64,000 nucleotides of DNA from Rapana venosa (GCA_028751875.1 CM054151.1:40190733-40254732), one strand, 5' to 3'. Shown: positions 14,173-43,859, counted from the first letter of the stretch. Program-made: numbers and translations. Notes: a model not told the origin generated them from the letters alone.

Positions 14173-15849
14173 GGGGAGGGGGGGTAGATTGAGCAAGGGA
14201 ATGGGGACTGGACAGTCGAAGTGAATTGCTCTGTTTGTGAGATAATGAAGTATTCTGAATCAAAAAAAATTTTAAACTGTGAAATACTAGATTCTACACT
14301 GACATTGTGACAGAGCTACTCAGCCTACTGGTTAGAGTCCAAAACTAAAGAAAGTTATTTAAACTGGAGAGTGTGTCAAGACTAGAGGATGCAATGCACC
14401 TTATATTGTTATAAAGAGGTGATTTAATTTTAACTTTAAGAGTATCCAGTAGGCCTATACTGGATGTATGAGATCATACATGTCAACTAACCTACAGAGG
14501 ACATGATCTATCAGTATCAATCATGAACTTATCATGAAGTTATGAGCTCTCTTAAAATTAACCTGTACAGCACAAACAGCAAACTGCAATGGGCCATGAT
14601 CATGGCGTTGCATAAGTCAGGTTCAACATCAATAACTATTATTGTAACTTTAGGGAAAAGTGACTCCTTTTCACTTGGTAGGGTCCCTCAAGTGTCTATT
14701 TTACAGTCCTTTGTGTGATTAGCATTACTAGGAGTGATGATGATCTGGAAAGGAATGTTGCTGACATGAACCTGAAGGAGTCAGTTGTAGGAAGTGATAG
14801 GCTAGTGTCCTAGTGACCAACATAAGATGATGAATGAAGTGGAGTCTTATCTCACACTTCTAATGCCTTTAACACATGTTGCTTTGCCTTGTTGTTCATT
14901 CTGTTCTGTGTCTCTGCCATGAAAGGGGTGTAGTTGATGAAAAGTAGAGGGTGAGGTGGCTTACCTGTCAGGGAGTTTTTTCAATACAATTTATGGGATA
15001 TCTCCTGCTACATACTAGGTAATGTCTTTTTTGTTTTTTTGTATCATATTCTACATTGTCTCTACTTTCCAAAAATGTATAGGTTTACCTATCTAGTGTT
15101 AATCATAAGCGTGTAAAAACCCTAAAACTTAGTAAAACAGAACAAGATAGCCACAGCTAAAAATTCTTGGTTTTAAGTGCAATTCCTGTGAGCGCCAATA
15201 ATTATATCCAGCAGTGGAAGGGTTAAAAATCACATCTTCATGTTGAAACCACTGTTTAGAGATAAGATACTGTTTGCTTGGAGAAAATCTCCCAGAAAAC
15301 TGAAATCAAACTTGATTCCTGAGTCAACCTGTATTGGCCATCATTCTATGGTTTGACAGTGTTTACCATCCACTGGAGTGTATTCAATTTCAAAGGGAAA
15401 AAAGTTAATTCCTCAAGAACACAAACCATGACTGAGTTAGGCCATAGCGTTCTACATTTAGAGCAACTTCTTTCAACGCCTCGCGTATTACATGATTCAC
15501 TTTGTATATGTCCTGTAGACCTTCACACAACCATTGATCATATAACCAGCTTCATGACTCTAGAGAATTGCAAGATCGACTCTGTAATTATGGAGAAACC
15601 GGTCACAATAAGTGATTTATTTGTTTCTGGGTTTTTAAACCATGGATAATCTGGCTCCAGCGCTCCAATTCAAATGGCCCCAAATTACATAAAATAAGTT
15701 CTAGTCTTCTACACACAATGTTTTGCCTCTTTGGTGCATGGTTCATGCCAGAGACTGAGGGAGTGCAAACTTACTTGGAATTCTTTGACAACTTCACTCA
15801 GGCAAGGGTAGCGCTCACTGATCCATCGATAAAACTTTGGAACACCCAT
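325..15849 (-). CDS. XRN1: XRN1, 5'-3' exoribonuclease 1 (5' part, 12 exons, incomplete)
   Basis: Processive 5'-3' exonuclease that degrades decapped, 5'-monophosphate mRNA in the cytoplasm (P-bodies). Coding exons on the minus strand, in transcript order: 15849-15775, 13079-12948, 12076-11878, 11392-11283, 10652-10542, 9404-9316, 8250-8163, 7808-7640, 6677-6610, 2611-2492, 1704-1608, 457-325. All have GT-AG borders and phases join without a break, giving about 463 residues. The protein starts [15 protein letters not shown], which marks XRN1 rather than nuclear XRN2. Seen active-site residues: D35 and H41 (DMNGIVH), D86 ([10 protein letters not shown]), E176/E178 (TPGEGEHK), D206/D208 (YGLDADL), D294 ([11 protein letters not shown]). 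Exons 10-12 encode a less conserved Gly/Ser- and acid-rich insert followed by YYMTKM, where the second conserved region begins. The remaining exons, including the PAZ/Tudor-like, winged-helix and SH3-like regions known for XRN1, lie beyond the left edge. Introns are loaded with repeats, but no exon is damaged. Confidence 0.96.
527..919 (+). mobile_element. SINE family A, near full length (tRNA head, tail 1)
   Basis: tRNA-like head with an A box at TAGCCTAGTGGTTAGAGCA and a decayed B box. The body contains GGAGTTAACATCAGTACTGA, GATGAAGCTACTAACCGAGG, GCAGAACATCTTGCGC-like and GAGTAGACCATTTTGTG blocks. The tail contains the shared CACCATTGGTGA-type motif and ends AGCTGAGGAAC. About 390 bp, inside the XRN1 intron between exons 11 and 12. 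This is the reference copy for the other family A entries. Confidence 0.75.
1215..1566 (-). mobile_element. SINE family C, minus orientation (tRNA head at 1566)
   Basis: Reverse strand begins with a tRNA-like head: A-box-like TGGCGTAGCGGTTATTGCA and B box GGGTTCAAATCCCA (read around 1497-1550). The body runs down to about 1215 and includes a block resembling 54680-54750 (CATGGGAATCA, GAGACC). Located in the XRN1 intron between exons 11 and 12. Confidence 0.6.
1853..1945 (+). mobile_element. SINE tail-1 fragment
   Basis: Only the 3' part shared by families A, B and E is present: CAGAATGCAGC, GTCACATATGCAAAAATCTC, ACCATTGGTGAACCTCAGAG and AGCCAAGGAAC, followed by (CA)n. It is a truncated copy in an XRN1 intron. 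Confidence 0.6.
2111..2236. repeat. (TG)n then (GA)n microsatellite
   Basis: About 100 bp of nearly pure TG repeat (2111-2212) followed by about 24 bp of GA repeat, in the XRN1 intron after exon 10. The Thr/His and Cys/Val reading frames across it are repeat translations, not genes. Confidence 0.95.
2671..2790 (+). repeat. (ATA)n-associated dispersed repeat with GCGCT motif
   Basis: An ATA/ATT trinucleotide run is followed by TATGGAATTTATATAGCGCT and GAATCTTGT. The same unit occurs inverted at 11033-11112 and in part at 20581-20628, so it is a dispersed element that carries its own microsatellite. Confidence 0.65.
2880..5965 (-). mobile_element. Degenerate CR1/L2-like LINE, minus strand
   Basis: A non-LTR retrotransposon read from about 5965 down to 2880. 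Its order is a Ser/Pro-rich N-terminal stretch, then endonuclease motifs ([20 protein letters not shown] near 5600-5720; SGDFNFHFD near 5270; ELHSDHSAI near 5090). The reverse transcriptase block [11 protein letters not shown] lies near 4190-4230, [18 protein letters not shown] sequence near 3760-3800, and a C-terminal CR1-type region (about 2900-3180) where residues can be followed through frameshifts. Many stops and shifts break the frames, so it is dead. It sits in the XRN1 intron between exons 9 and 10 in the gene's own orientation. Clade assignment (CR1/L2/Rex-like) is by motif style only. Confidence 0.75.
5996..6361 (+). mobile_element. SINE family B (Leu-tRNA-like head, tail 1)
   Basis: Head contains GCAGCCGAGTGGTTCAGACA and a perfect B box GTGGGTTCGAATCTC, resembling tRNA-Leu/Ser. 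The middle (AAGACCAAATTTGCATG, AAAGATCCCATGATTCATG) differs from family A, yet the last 70 bp (CGGTCACATACACA, CTCACCATTGGTGAAT, AGCTCTAGCCAAGGAAC) is the family A tail. Located in the XRN1 intron between exons 9 and 10. Confidence 0.75.
7170..7386 (+). mobile_element. SINE family C copy
   Basis: tRNA-like head GCCACCTTGGTGCAGTGGTT, then ACTGCATTGG and a B-box-like GAGTTTGAATCCC. The body contains ACACTCTGGCCAACTCCTAC, then AAGACTGGGACCACACAGTT. A similar copy is at 48367-48550. Lies in the XRN1 intron between exons 8 and 9. Confidence 0.65.
8001..8140. repeat. (CA)n microsatellite, imperfect
   Basis: Imperfect CA repeat with a pure core at about 8071-8118. It lies just downstream (transcript sense) of XRN1 exon 7, whose donor is itself GTGTGT. 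Confidence 0.9.
8580..8856 (-). mobile_element. SINE family D: tRNA head on the 5S-SINE body
   Basis: Reverse strand begins at about 8856 with the A-box-like TAGCTCAATGGTTGGAGCA. A core with ACAGTTCCCCAGTTCACTCA and GCTGTAAATGGGTA follows, then a tail with GGGTCAGGGAATGTAAAGCA, CCCTCAATATGGTGG and CCTAGAGAAGCTGAGGTCT. The same core and tail occur behind a 5S rRNA head at 33966-34235. In the XRN1 intron between exons 6 and 7. Confidence 0.7.
9462..9532 (+). mobile_element. SINE tail-1 fragment
   Basis: Truncated tail with ACGGTGGACAAATGGTCACA, CCTCACCATAGGTTAACCTC and TTCCAGCAAAGGAAC. In the XRN1 intron between exons 5 and 6. Confidence 0.5.
9930..10195 (+). mobile_element. SINE family A, 5' truncated
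   Basis: Body and tail 1 of family A are present (GATGAGACTATAAACCAAGG, GCAGAATATCTTGCTAACAG, AATCTCATCAATGGTGAACC, AGCTCTAGCCAAGAAAC). The head before about 9930 is not clear. In the XRN1 intron between exons 5 and 6. Confidence 0.65.
10890..11222. repeat. Diverged ACCAT/ACCAC pentanucleotide array interrupted by the (ATT)n element
   Basis: Variants of ACCAT, ACCAC and ATACC recur over about 330 bp. The array is split at 11033-11112 by the inverted GCGCT/(ATT)n dispersed repeat. It fills much of the short XRN1 intron between exons 4 and 5. Trp/Tyr/Val-rich reading frames here are repeat translations. Confidence 0.8.
11033..11112 (-). repeat. (ATT)n-associated GCGCT repeat, inverted copy
   Basis: ACAAGATTCAGCGCTATATA then AATTCCATACATTATT and an ATT run: the reverse complement of the unit at 2671-2740. 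It sits inside the pentanucleotide array. Confidence 0.65.
11735..11820 (-). mobile_element. SINE tail-1 fragment, minus
   Basis: CCCCAATGGTGACATTTTGC, AAGTGACCATTTTTACTCAC and AAGGTAGCCATATTCTGACT match the reverse of tail 1. In the XRN1 intron between exons 3 and 4, next to CA-rich sequence (11500-11710). Confidence 0.5.
12310..12612 (+). mobile_element. SINE family A body with alternative tail 2
   Basis: tRNA-like start GGGAGCTCAGTTGGTGATGT, family A body (AGACCGAGGTTCCATGTGCA, GCAGAATATCTTGCACAC, GAAGAGCAGATCATTGTGTG), then a different tail: GAAAAGCACATGAATACTTA, TTCCATTATCCTCAAA and AAATAAATA. Tail 2 recurs at 20621, 40605 and 42990. In the XRN1 intron between exons 2 and 3. Confidence 0.65.
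13080..15774 (-). other. XRN1 intron 1, mostly unremarkable
   Basis: 2.7 kb between coding exons 1 and 2. Apart from the poly-G tract at 14137-14190 I recognise no repeat family or exon. A 98-codon plus-strand reading frame at 15353-15649 has no family resemblance and is taken as chance. Confidence 0.6.
14137..14190. repeat. Poly-G tract
   Basis: 35 consecutive G (14137-14171) followed by interrupted G runs. It has potential to form G-quadruplexes and is prone to length errors. Confidence 0.95.
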
Positions 15850-16096
15850 TTTGATTTCACTAGCTTTTCCAACTACAACTTTTCACACAGTGACTAAAAT
15901 ATTGCAATCAGTTTGCACATATTGACGAAACTGTACAGAAGTCTTGACTCTTGACCTCGCTTTCGAGGAAAACTGCTTCAATGAGTTTCTAGATTGAAGA
16001 GCTACTTCCTGTTCCTGTTCATAGCAATTGAATGCGAGTTGTCTTGGGGAGACTGTCTGCTACTGAGGGGTTGAAAACGCTAGATTTTTGTTCACA
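15850..16096. promoter_or_regulatory. Head-to-head XRN1/SPCS1 bidirectional promoter region
   Basis: The start codons of XRN1 (minus, 15849) and SPCS1 (plus, 16097) are separated by only 247 bp, so both 5'UTRs and core promoters must lie here or overlap unless there are further noncoding exons. I see no TATA box in a convincing place. A consensus ETS-type site, ACTTCCTG (CAGGAAGT on the other strand), lies at 16004-16011, followed by a second TTCCTG. A short perfect inverted repeat CCTCG-CTTT-CGAGG lies near 15956-15969. ETS/GABP sites are typical of bidirectional housekeeping promoters in animals; use of this one is an inference. Confidence 0.7.
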
Positions 16097-24370
<8,274 letters not shown>

Positions 24371-27300
24371 ACATCCGAATGAAATGTCGTTTGAATTTAT
24401 ATCAAAATTTTTCAGCAAAGGGGCATGGGAGGTTGTTAAAGGTTGGCCGGGGGGAGGGGGGTTGTTGGTGTTTCATGTTTTGTTTTGGGTTTGTTGTTTT
24501 TTGCTTGGGATAAGTTGCTAAGGGGGTTTAGGTTGTTTGTTTGGGGTTGGTTTTGGGTTTTTTTGGGGTGGGTTGTGTTTTGGTTGGCTTTTTTTTTCAT
24601 GAGGGATGGGGATGGTTTGAGGTTCTTTTTGTTTGAGTGCTTATTCTATTGGTGGTGTTGGTGCTCAGTATGTGAATGTCACTGTGACAAAGATTAGGAA
24701 ATGGATGTTGTCGACCTCTGGTGTCAGGGATGTTCTGTTGCATTGTGAATATTGTGGTGATTTTTGTTTAGACCTCCTATGTGCCAGGTTCACACATTTT
24801 GGCATCTAGTTTTTATTTCTAAGCAATAGGGATGTTACCATTTAACTTATTTCTTTTTCTTTCTTCTTTTTTGGTGAAGTTATGTCACTTTTTTAATTAC
24901 CTATGGTAGGATTTGTTTAGCATTGTTTCTATACTGATATAATGTATTATATAGTCAATCAAGGTGTGCATGCACATTAGCACATGCAAACAAAACATAC
25001 GCAACATACACACCAAGTACATGCATTCAAACACGTGCCTGCGCACGCACACACACACACACACACAATGAAAAGTTAAATATATGTTGGTGATTAAATA
25101 TTTGGATGAATCTGTATGGGAAATAACTTATTTCTGTCAGCATTTCCATTCTGCACCATTTTTTGGTTTGTTCTTGTTAAGGGTTTTTGTTTATTTCAGC
25201 GTGACTTTTGACAAGGGTAGAGTGTATTTATAAGGGAATGTTATCATTTTACACGCATTCTCAGACATTGGTGTAATCACACCTTTGATGGATGATATGA
25301 TGTATTAAAATTTATGTTGTTGGAAACAAACATCGACCATTGTTTAATTCTGTTGGGCTTCAGAGCAGGTTTTTCCTTTTGTGGTGTTTGGTTGGTTGGC
25401 TGGCTGGTTGGTTGGTTGATTGGTTAGTTTTATTTTGTAAATTACATATTTTATGTACTTTGCTTTTCTTCCCAAATTTTTACTCACATTAAATTTTCTT
25501 ACTCAAGCCTTCTTTGCTTGATCATTCTTGTCATATTTCTAAAGAATTTCTTTTGATATATGACAAAAACCAAACTAAGATGCTTATCACACACTTACTT
25601 GCACACACACACACATTTCCTTGTCCTTTTTTCTTGCTCATGTCACCTTTTTTTTGGCCCTTCAGCTCCAAGGTTTACTAGTACTGTAATAGTGAGATTT
25701 ATGCATATGCAACTGGGTAGGATGTGGGGGGGGGGGGGGGGGGGGGGGGTTTCCAATCATTAAGGTAGCCGCATTCTGACTGCGGGAATACAGTTGGGAA
25801 TTGAACCAACCAATTTTGCTACAACAGGCAGGAGATACCTCCCTGCTCGTTCCAATTTTCAACTGTTGTGGGTTGTTTTGACGTACACAACTCTGTAATC
25901 ATATGGGTTGGACTGGTTTAGCATGTCCACCGAAAGACTTGACATTCTCCCATCAAACTGGGAAGAAAGGGCAAGGCTGGGAATAGAACCCAGAACATTA
26001 TGGTTTACTTGTTAGTAAGTAAACTTCTAAACCATCCTGACACCTTCCTTCTTATGTCGCTATATGATAATCCACCCTTTTTAAGAATGTGAGCAGTGAG
26101 TGTCTTGTCATTTTAATGACGAGCCAATGAATGGCAAGTACAGAACCAAGATAGAGATCTTAATATAGTGCACAAGAAGATGGCACCTTGGAAAATGTTT
26201 AGAATGTGGAAACTGCTTAATCCTTGTATTTTTGCATGCATTTTCATATAAACAGCCTTGGGTGTGTGACTCAACCTCTTCAGTGCCTCATCACAGATTT
26301 TTCTGTGTGCTTCTGGTGGCCTAGAAAGTGCCCCATCATGGAAAAATCGGTGCAATTAATTTTCCTGTTGCATCAGCAGATGGATCAGCTGTTTGTTGTC
26401 CTTGGTTTAAACATTGTTTATTCAGTATACATACGTCATAAGCAGACAATACAGCAGGGGAAAGGCATCAAGCTACAGTTTATTTTAAACCTTTCATTTG
26501 TGTCTCTGTGTATGCAGCCTTGTTTCCAGGTATACCACACCAAGGATACTATTAGTGACTGTCTGCTGTCTTCAATTATTACCCTCTTTGACTTAATAAA
26601 ATACTTCTGGAGAATCGATCCTGAATCACATCAACTAGATACACTACAGCATGTAGCATCTGAAAGATGAGACTAGTTTTTTGTTTGGTGGATTTTTTTT
26701 ATGGAACCATTTTTGTAGTATTTTGTGCCAAGGGTTAAACAAGATTTGGTCAAAACTAAACATTCAAACTTGCATCCATCTGTTCAAATTTAAACTTTAC
26801 ACACGGAACACTTGGCATCCAACTGGAATGCTTTATTTCTTAAATTTACATTGCTGAAAAGTAAAATACTGTATAAAATATATCAATTTTGTAACAAAAT
26901 TTGCTGTGCCTATTTCTATTTTATTTTCCCAAGAGGCCATGATAGCTGAAACCTTGCATTTTCCTAGCAAGTAGATGCCATTTCATGCAGGAATGGTTAC
27001 ATAGCCTGAGCCACAGCTGCTATATCACAGAAAATGGAATGATTTTTTCTTTTCTTTGATTTTTTTTAAATGCCTTTAAAAACTTAACAAGAAATGGAAG
27101 TTGAAGGTAACCTAATGAAACTGAGCAGACACCAGATCTAAATCATGTTCATGTATTGGTCCAAATGTGGTTTGAGTGCCTTACGGTAATGTTACTGTTG
27201 TAGACATCGATAATGTTTGTGTGTGATGGCACAGATACCATCAAGAAAACCTCAGCAGTTCAAAATAGGCCTATAACTACTTGGTAAAATAACTTTGGCA

Positions 27301-27881
27301 GTCTGAAAGATAACTGTTTGTGATGAGATTAATCTTTTAACTGTACAAAGTCTCTGTAACTGCAAAGTGGAATTAAACACAAAATGACATTTTAAGGCTT
27401 GACAAGAAGTGAGGAAGACAGACAAGCATCAGATGTGTGTGTGTGCACGTGCACACATACAAGCAGGTCTGAATTCTAATTTCTAAACAGAACAGTGTCG
27501 TGTTTCACCATCAAAACAGCATTTCATGTTACTGTTGTGTAGGCGTTCCTTTGCATCTTTCATGAAGTTTCCACTTTTTATACATTTATTTTTTAGTCTG
27601 GCCTTTAAACAAAATTGAACAGATTACTCATTAAATAAATGTTACAAACTTCATATACCAACCCCCCTCATCCTTGAGACTACTCTTCCTCCTTCCTCAC
27701 CATCACATCACCCCCTGCCCCTTTACTTCTCTCCCTTTTACTGCAGTATGCCAATTCTAACAGTTTGCATAGTATTCAAACAAAATGAAGGTTTCTGTGT
27801 CTTGAATGTTGAAACTAACATTACAAGAAACAAAGATGAAATAACAATAAATACAACAGTATGTCAACATTTGTTCATGCA
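24371..27881. other. SPCS1 3' flank and convergent intergenic region
   Basis: Just after the SPCS1 stop is a strongly G/T-rich stretch (24440-24620), then AT-rich sequence with a GGTT repeat near 25385-25425. ATTAAA occurs near 25305 and 25485 and AATAAA near 26597; any of these could end SPCS1 mRNA, but I cannot choose. One family E SINE lies at 25667-26060. A 148-codon plus frame at 26224-26670 matches nothing I know and is not called. Confidence 0.5.
25667..26060 (-). mobile_element. SINE family E (Val-like tRNA head) with tail 1, minus
   Basis: From the right end on the reverse strand: GGTTTAGAAGTTTACTTACT, GGGTTCTATTCCCAGCCTTG, CTTTCTTCCCAGTTTGATGG, a middle with GGAACGAGCAGGGAGGTATC, then the tail. 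A poly-G run (25727-25749) interrupts the tail. Confidence 0.6.
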
Positions 27882-28068
27882 CTATAGAGAGTCTTTCAGT
27901 GTGGTGGCTTTCTCTGCACAGCTGTCACAAATGTTGGAGTGGCAGGATGTCAGCAGATCTCGACAGATTGAAGCATCTTGTTCCAATCCAATGAAGCAGT
28001 AGATGTATTTTCCATTACTTTCTTCAGTTCTCTCCCCCTTCTTCATCTGAGTTGCCAGCAGTTTCGTT
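27882..28068 (-). CDS. Possible minus-strand terminal exon (unassigned; perhaps an alternative LRRC23 3' end)
   Basis: On the minus strand a good acceptor, TTTGTTGCAG, precedes an open stretch at 28068. Read with two bases carried over from an upstream exon, it stays open for about 61 codons to TAG (27884-27882) and has normal-looking composition with several Cys (SICRDLLTSCHSNICDSC). Read in phase 0, as a skip from LRRC23 exon 6 would require, it encodes a short acidic tail NETAGNSDEEGGEN and then stops. AATAAA on the minus strand occurs near 27587-27592. I do not recognise the longer peptide and cannot link it to an upstream exon, so it may be an alternative LRRC23 end, the last exon of another gene, or chance. 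Confidence 0.3.
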
Positions 28069-29229
28069 CTGCAACAAACACCAAAGAAGAATGAAAATCA
28101 CCACATCTATACTACCATACATCAGACTAAAAATGACGTGCACACACATGCATGTTCAAACACATCTGATAAGCTAGGCACCAGTGGCAATACTAAACAC
28201 ACACACACACACACACACACTAAAGCCTTTCCTTGATATCATCCATGGCAGCTATTTCTTAACCCAAGTTATGTAAAAAAAATTAAGTGATTAATTCTGT
28301 GGGTGGACTTCATTGACCATCACCCAGAACTTGAAAAAATATATGAAATTAGACTTAAACCGTGGGTTCTTAATAAGGGATTGAAGATGGCTAACAAACT
28401 AAAAAAATTTAAACCCACAAAACTTCAAAATGTCGGTATGTACTTTGTTTTTACTCTTTCTGCAGTTTGATGTTTATACACTAAACTTGCCATTTACTTT
28501 TGGACACCTTGAAACATTCATTCGTCCATTCTTCACAACAGAGATATATATATATATATATATATCCTTATTTTTCTAGATTTTATTTTTAAACAAGTAA
28601 ACACCTATAAAACAAAAAATGCATAATTATGTGCACATTCCAAAGCTTTAGTTATTTGAACAAAATCACAATCCTGCACAAGAAAACAACAAAACTTAAC
28701 CACAAACTTTAGTCATCAGTAAAAAAAACAACCCGTTTCCTGGAAAATATAGGTTGTATTGGATAAAGAAGACAACTGAGTCTCAAAAAAACAAAATCCT
28801 CAATCATAGAAAAGTCATTATTTTGGCTCCCATGTCTAGCCTTAAATATCAAGTTTCTTCATCAAAAAAAAAAAGAAGTAAGATTAAAAAAGGAATTGAC
28901 AAAAACACCAAATGCCATAGAACACTAAAGTAGCATGTTTCTAGGATTGAAGAAAATGAAATAAAAAGAAGCCACTTGTCAAATATATGTAGTAAGAATT
29001 TAGATGCATATATGACAAGATTATTTCTCATTTACCCTTCATTCCTTTCATGCATTCCCCATGCAAAACCATACATGAAGTACATATTGCATGCAATTCA
29101 TCTTGCCATAAGCATGCATTTTGTCACTTTTTCCCCAACAGGAAACCAGCTTTGAGTTTATGCCACTTGTCACTGCCATTTAGTCTTTACACCCTTGAGT
29201 GCATGGCAACACATACAGCCCACCACTTT

Positions 29230-29425
29230 CCTTCTTTGGATGAGATTAGAAATGGAGGTCTCATTTGCAAATGCATGCAGAACATCTTGCGCACATGTTC
29301 CGCCTTTTAGAAGAGTAGGCCATTGTGTGCTATGGGGGAAAAATGACAAACTTTACAAAACTATATATGCACATGAGGTCTGGATGTAAAAAGAAGTACA
29401 TGAAAGCTTATTTATTATTTTTTAA
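29230..29425 (+). mobile_element. SINE family A body with tail 2, 5' truncated
   Basis: TTTGGATGAGATTAGAAATG, GCAGAACATCTTGCGCACAT and GAAGAGTAGGCCATTGTGTG, then tail 2 (GTAAAAAGAAGTACATGAAA, GCTTATTTATT). In the LRRC23 3' flank. Confidence 0.6.
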
Positions 29426-31354
29426 TTAAAAAAAATTAAATGGACAATTTTTTTTTAACTATGCAAAAAATCCTTTTTGTATACAAACATAGCTGTATTA
29501 GATATTGGTTTTACCTTTTAATTAACACTAGTAATCTAATCAGAAACTCATTTGTATGCAAAAGTGGTTTTAAAAAGTGCAAAGAGATTTACTTTTTGTT
29601 TTGTTTGCACAGACAGTGTGCACAGAAAAGAGTTGACTGTGTGAGTATAAGTCACTACTGTGTGCAGAAAGAGTTAAATCACAATACACGGTATACACAT
29701 TTCTGCCAGTGTTACTTTCCTACTATGTTTCCTACCACAGCCCTACTTCACACACACACACACACACACACACACATTAGTCAAAGATACATACAGCTTG
29801 TACAAAATTGAAAAGAAATATCCCCCCCCCCCCCCCCCCCCCCCGAAAAACAAACATACAAAACTACAACAAACAACCCCCAAACAACAAACCAACAACA
29901 GCAAATTAAAAACAAAAACACATACAGCACATAGTTTTTTTTGCATAAACAGACAAAACTGCATGCAAGCAAGAAATATTAGAATTGGTGTAGAAAAAAG
30001 CCTGTTTTTATTGAAAACAAAAAAGTTTTGATACAGTTTTTTTTCTCTTAGATTGACATTTTACCAACATAATTAGTCATCAGTTTAGATGTTTGACAGT
30101 GTGTTTTGTTTGTTGTTGTTGGTTTTTTAAAAATCATACTATGTTTTATTGTCCCCTCAAAATACATATAGAAATGGCAAAATCTTTGCACAATGTTACG
30201 ATTAGTATTAACTGTAAAAAGATAAAAGTGAAGAACTGGGCTATACTAATGTTATGATAAGATACAAACTAGTTTTCTTTGTATTTTCAAAAGTGTTCAC
30301 ATAAGAAGTTTGGTGGTTTCAGGTTGATTTAAGAAGGAAGCAAGAGGCCTACATTATGAGATGAGTCCAAATCCAAAGTCTTCTCTGCTATTCCACCAGA
30401 CCTTGAGTGGAGGTCTCGGTGCTAGTATTTCATGAATGATAATAAATTGAAGTCCTGTGCACAACACACACTTATATGTGAACCAACAACAACAATGGAG
30501 TTGTTCCTGTCAAACATTTATGCTAAAAACCCAATCACTCTCAAAGACCACACAAACAAAAATAATAATGTACATGTTCATGTAAAACCAAGGATAGGAG
30601 AGGGAGGAGAGTGTGTGTACAGGAATGAATAGTACCATGCTGTAGTACTGTGCTATCTTTCAGAAGAATACCCCAAATTTTCAGTAAAGATTTTGTTAAG
30701 AATGTACTACACTAAACTACAAGTTGATACATACATTTGCTACGCAAAAGTACAATAAAACAATTTTCAATCCAGTTTTTTTTTCACACAGAGTTTCCCA
30801 TACATGCTCCACTTGTTTTAAAGCTTAAACTCATTCAACTCTGAGCCCAAGCACTGCTTGGGTGAGATGTAGTAGCCATGTCAGCCTGAGCCTGAGCAAC
30901 TCTGGGGCTAGATACCTGTTGTGTTATCATTGTTGTTGTTAATAAATTGACCTCGCAACAGCAACAACATAATGGGTACCATGCTTGAGAGCTGTATGAG
31001 CTCAGGCCAGCAATACTACTCAGTCTCATTCATGCAAAGCTCAGACTCAGGATTGAATGAGTAAACAGGAGAACTAAGCCACATAACAGAACCAGAAGAG
31101 AACAAACAAACTAACAAAAGAACAATAATGCTGAACTCCAAACCTGCAAAATGAACAATGAAATAACTAAATGTTCTCATGCAGTGCAGTATTAAAGGAA
31201 AATATGTATGCAGTATGAATGTCAGGTTATGGCTGATAACATTGCAAGAATTATCAAGTTAGCTTCTTATGTTTCCAGACTTTGTGAAAGAAAACAGAGA
31301 AAAAGAATTTTCATGCTCAGACACATTACTGATTTTTTTCTCCTCTCCTCAACA

Positions 31355-31750
31355 ATATCTCAGAGGTTCACCAATGGTGAGATTTTTGCATATGCGACCA
31401 TTTTCTTCACCATTAAGGTACTGCATTCCAACTTCAGAGATGATGTCAAAAACATGACACAAGTGTGCATGTGTTTTTTTACAATTTTGTCACCCATTCC
31501 TACCAGCACTCAATGGCTTACTCTTCCGAAAGGTGACACAGGTTTCAACATGTGTGCATGATGCTCTGCAAGCATTCGCACTTAGGACCTCAGTTTCTAG
31601 TTTCACCTGAAAGCCTTTCGGAGGAGTGGAGTCAATACCGATATTAACTCCATGGGGAAAAAACTGAAATGGGTGCCTCAGCAATGGCTTAATCTCAGGC
31701 TGTCAGATCACAAGTAAACACTCTAACCACTAGCTAACCCACCCCCTATT
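31355..31750 (-). mobile_element. SINE family A, full length, minus
   Basis: Reverse of tail 1 at 31366 (AGGTTCACCAATGGTGAGAT), then the body in reverse (CCATTCCTACCAGCACTCAA, TTAACTCCATGGGG). The tRNA head at the right end (CACTCTAACCACTAGCTAAC) gives an A box on the reverse strand. Confidence 0.7.
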
Positions 31751-32162
31751 GATGAACATTACCCGCAATCCAATTATTCATCACATTGTCTTAAGCCAAC
31801 TCAAATTGCATGAAATCAAGATAAAGTAATGTTGCATGGAAAAATCATTAAAGAACAATTTGACTAGTTACATTTATCACAACTTCTGTATTTCTATTCT
31901 TCCTTTAAACTGCTTTATGTTTCTAATTGTTATCACCACCAACACTTTTTGCTTCATCCTCACAGAGTTATTACAAGGAGAACTTACAAAATAAGGAAAC
32001 CAAATCAATAAGCCCAAAAGTGGACAACAGGAACAGACAAAAAGAACCCAAAGCCTTGCAGTGTTGACCAAAAGAAAAAAAAAAGAAGAAACCCAGAATG
32101 AACAGAAAGAGCAGTGAAAGGAAAATGTCGATCCAACAAAAGCGGTTACCCTATCCAACCAT

Positions 32163-43788
<11,626 letters not shown>

Positions 43789-43845
43789 TTTGATCAACTG
43801 TATGTAGCGGATCTACGCACCTGTTGATTGACAAAATGGCGTCTT

Positions 43846-43859
43846 GTTACTGAGGCAAC
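43846..43859. promoter_or_regulatory. RFX X-box in the LRRC23 promoter
   Basis: GTTACTGAGGCAAC fits the X-box consensus RYYNYY-NN-RRNRAC. It sits 58-71 bp upstream of the LRRC23 ATG (43788, minus strand), the usual distance for RFX-driven ciliary genes. An AAAATGGCG motif resembling a YY1 site is at 43833-43841, between the X-box and the gene. Because LRRC23 is a motile-cilium protein, an RFX2/3- and FOXJ1-type programme is the expected regulator. The site is read directly; binding is inferred. Confidence 0.65.

Larger units (their letters stand above)
28069..32162. other. LRRC23 3' flank
   Basis: About 4 kb downstream of the LRRC23 stop. It holds one tail-2 SINE (29230-29425), one full family A SINE (31355-31750), a (CA)n tract (29749-29776), a poly-C tract (29822-29844) and AT-rich sequence. 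It probably includes LRRC23 3'UTR, but I cannot place the poly-A site. A possible donor, GATAGG|GTAACC, lies about 20 bp past the LRRC23 stop and would allow a 3'UTR intron. Confidence 0.45.

Noticed and set aside
15353..15649. 98-codon plus-strand frame inside XRN1 intron 1
   Set aside because: Antisense, no family resemblance, no splice context; treated as chance.
26224..26670. 148-codon plus-strand frame downstream of SPCS1
   Set aside because: No recognisable domain, biased toward Leu/Phe/His as expected of AT-rich noncoding DNA, and no splice or promoter support.
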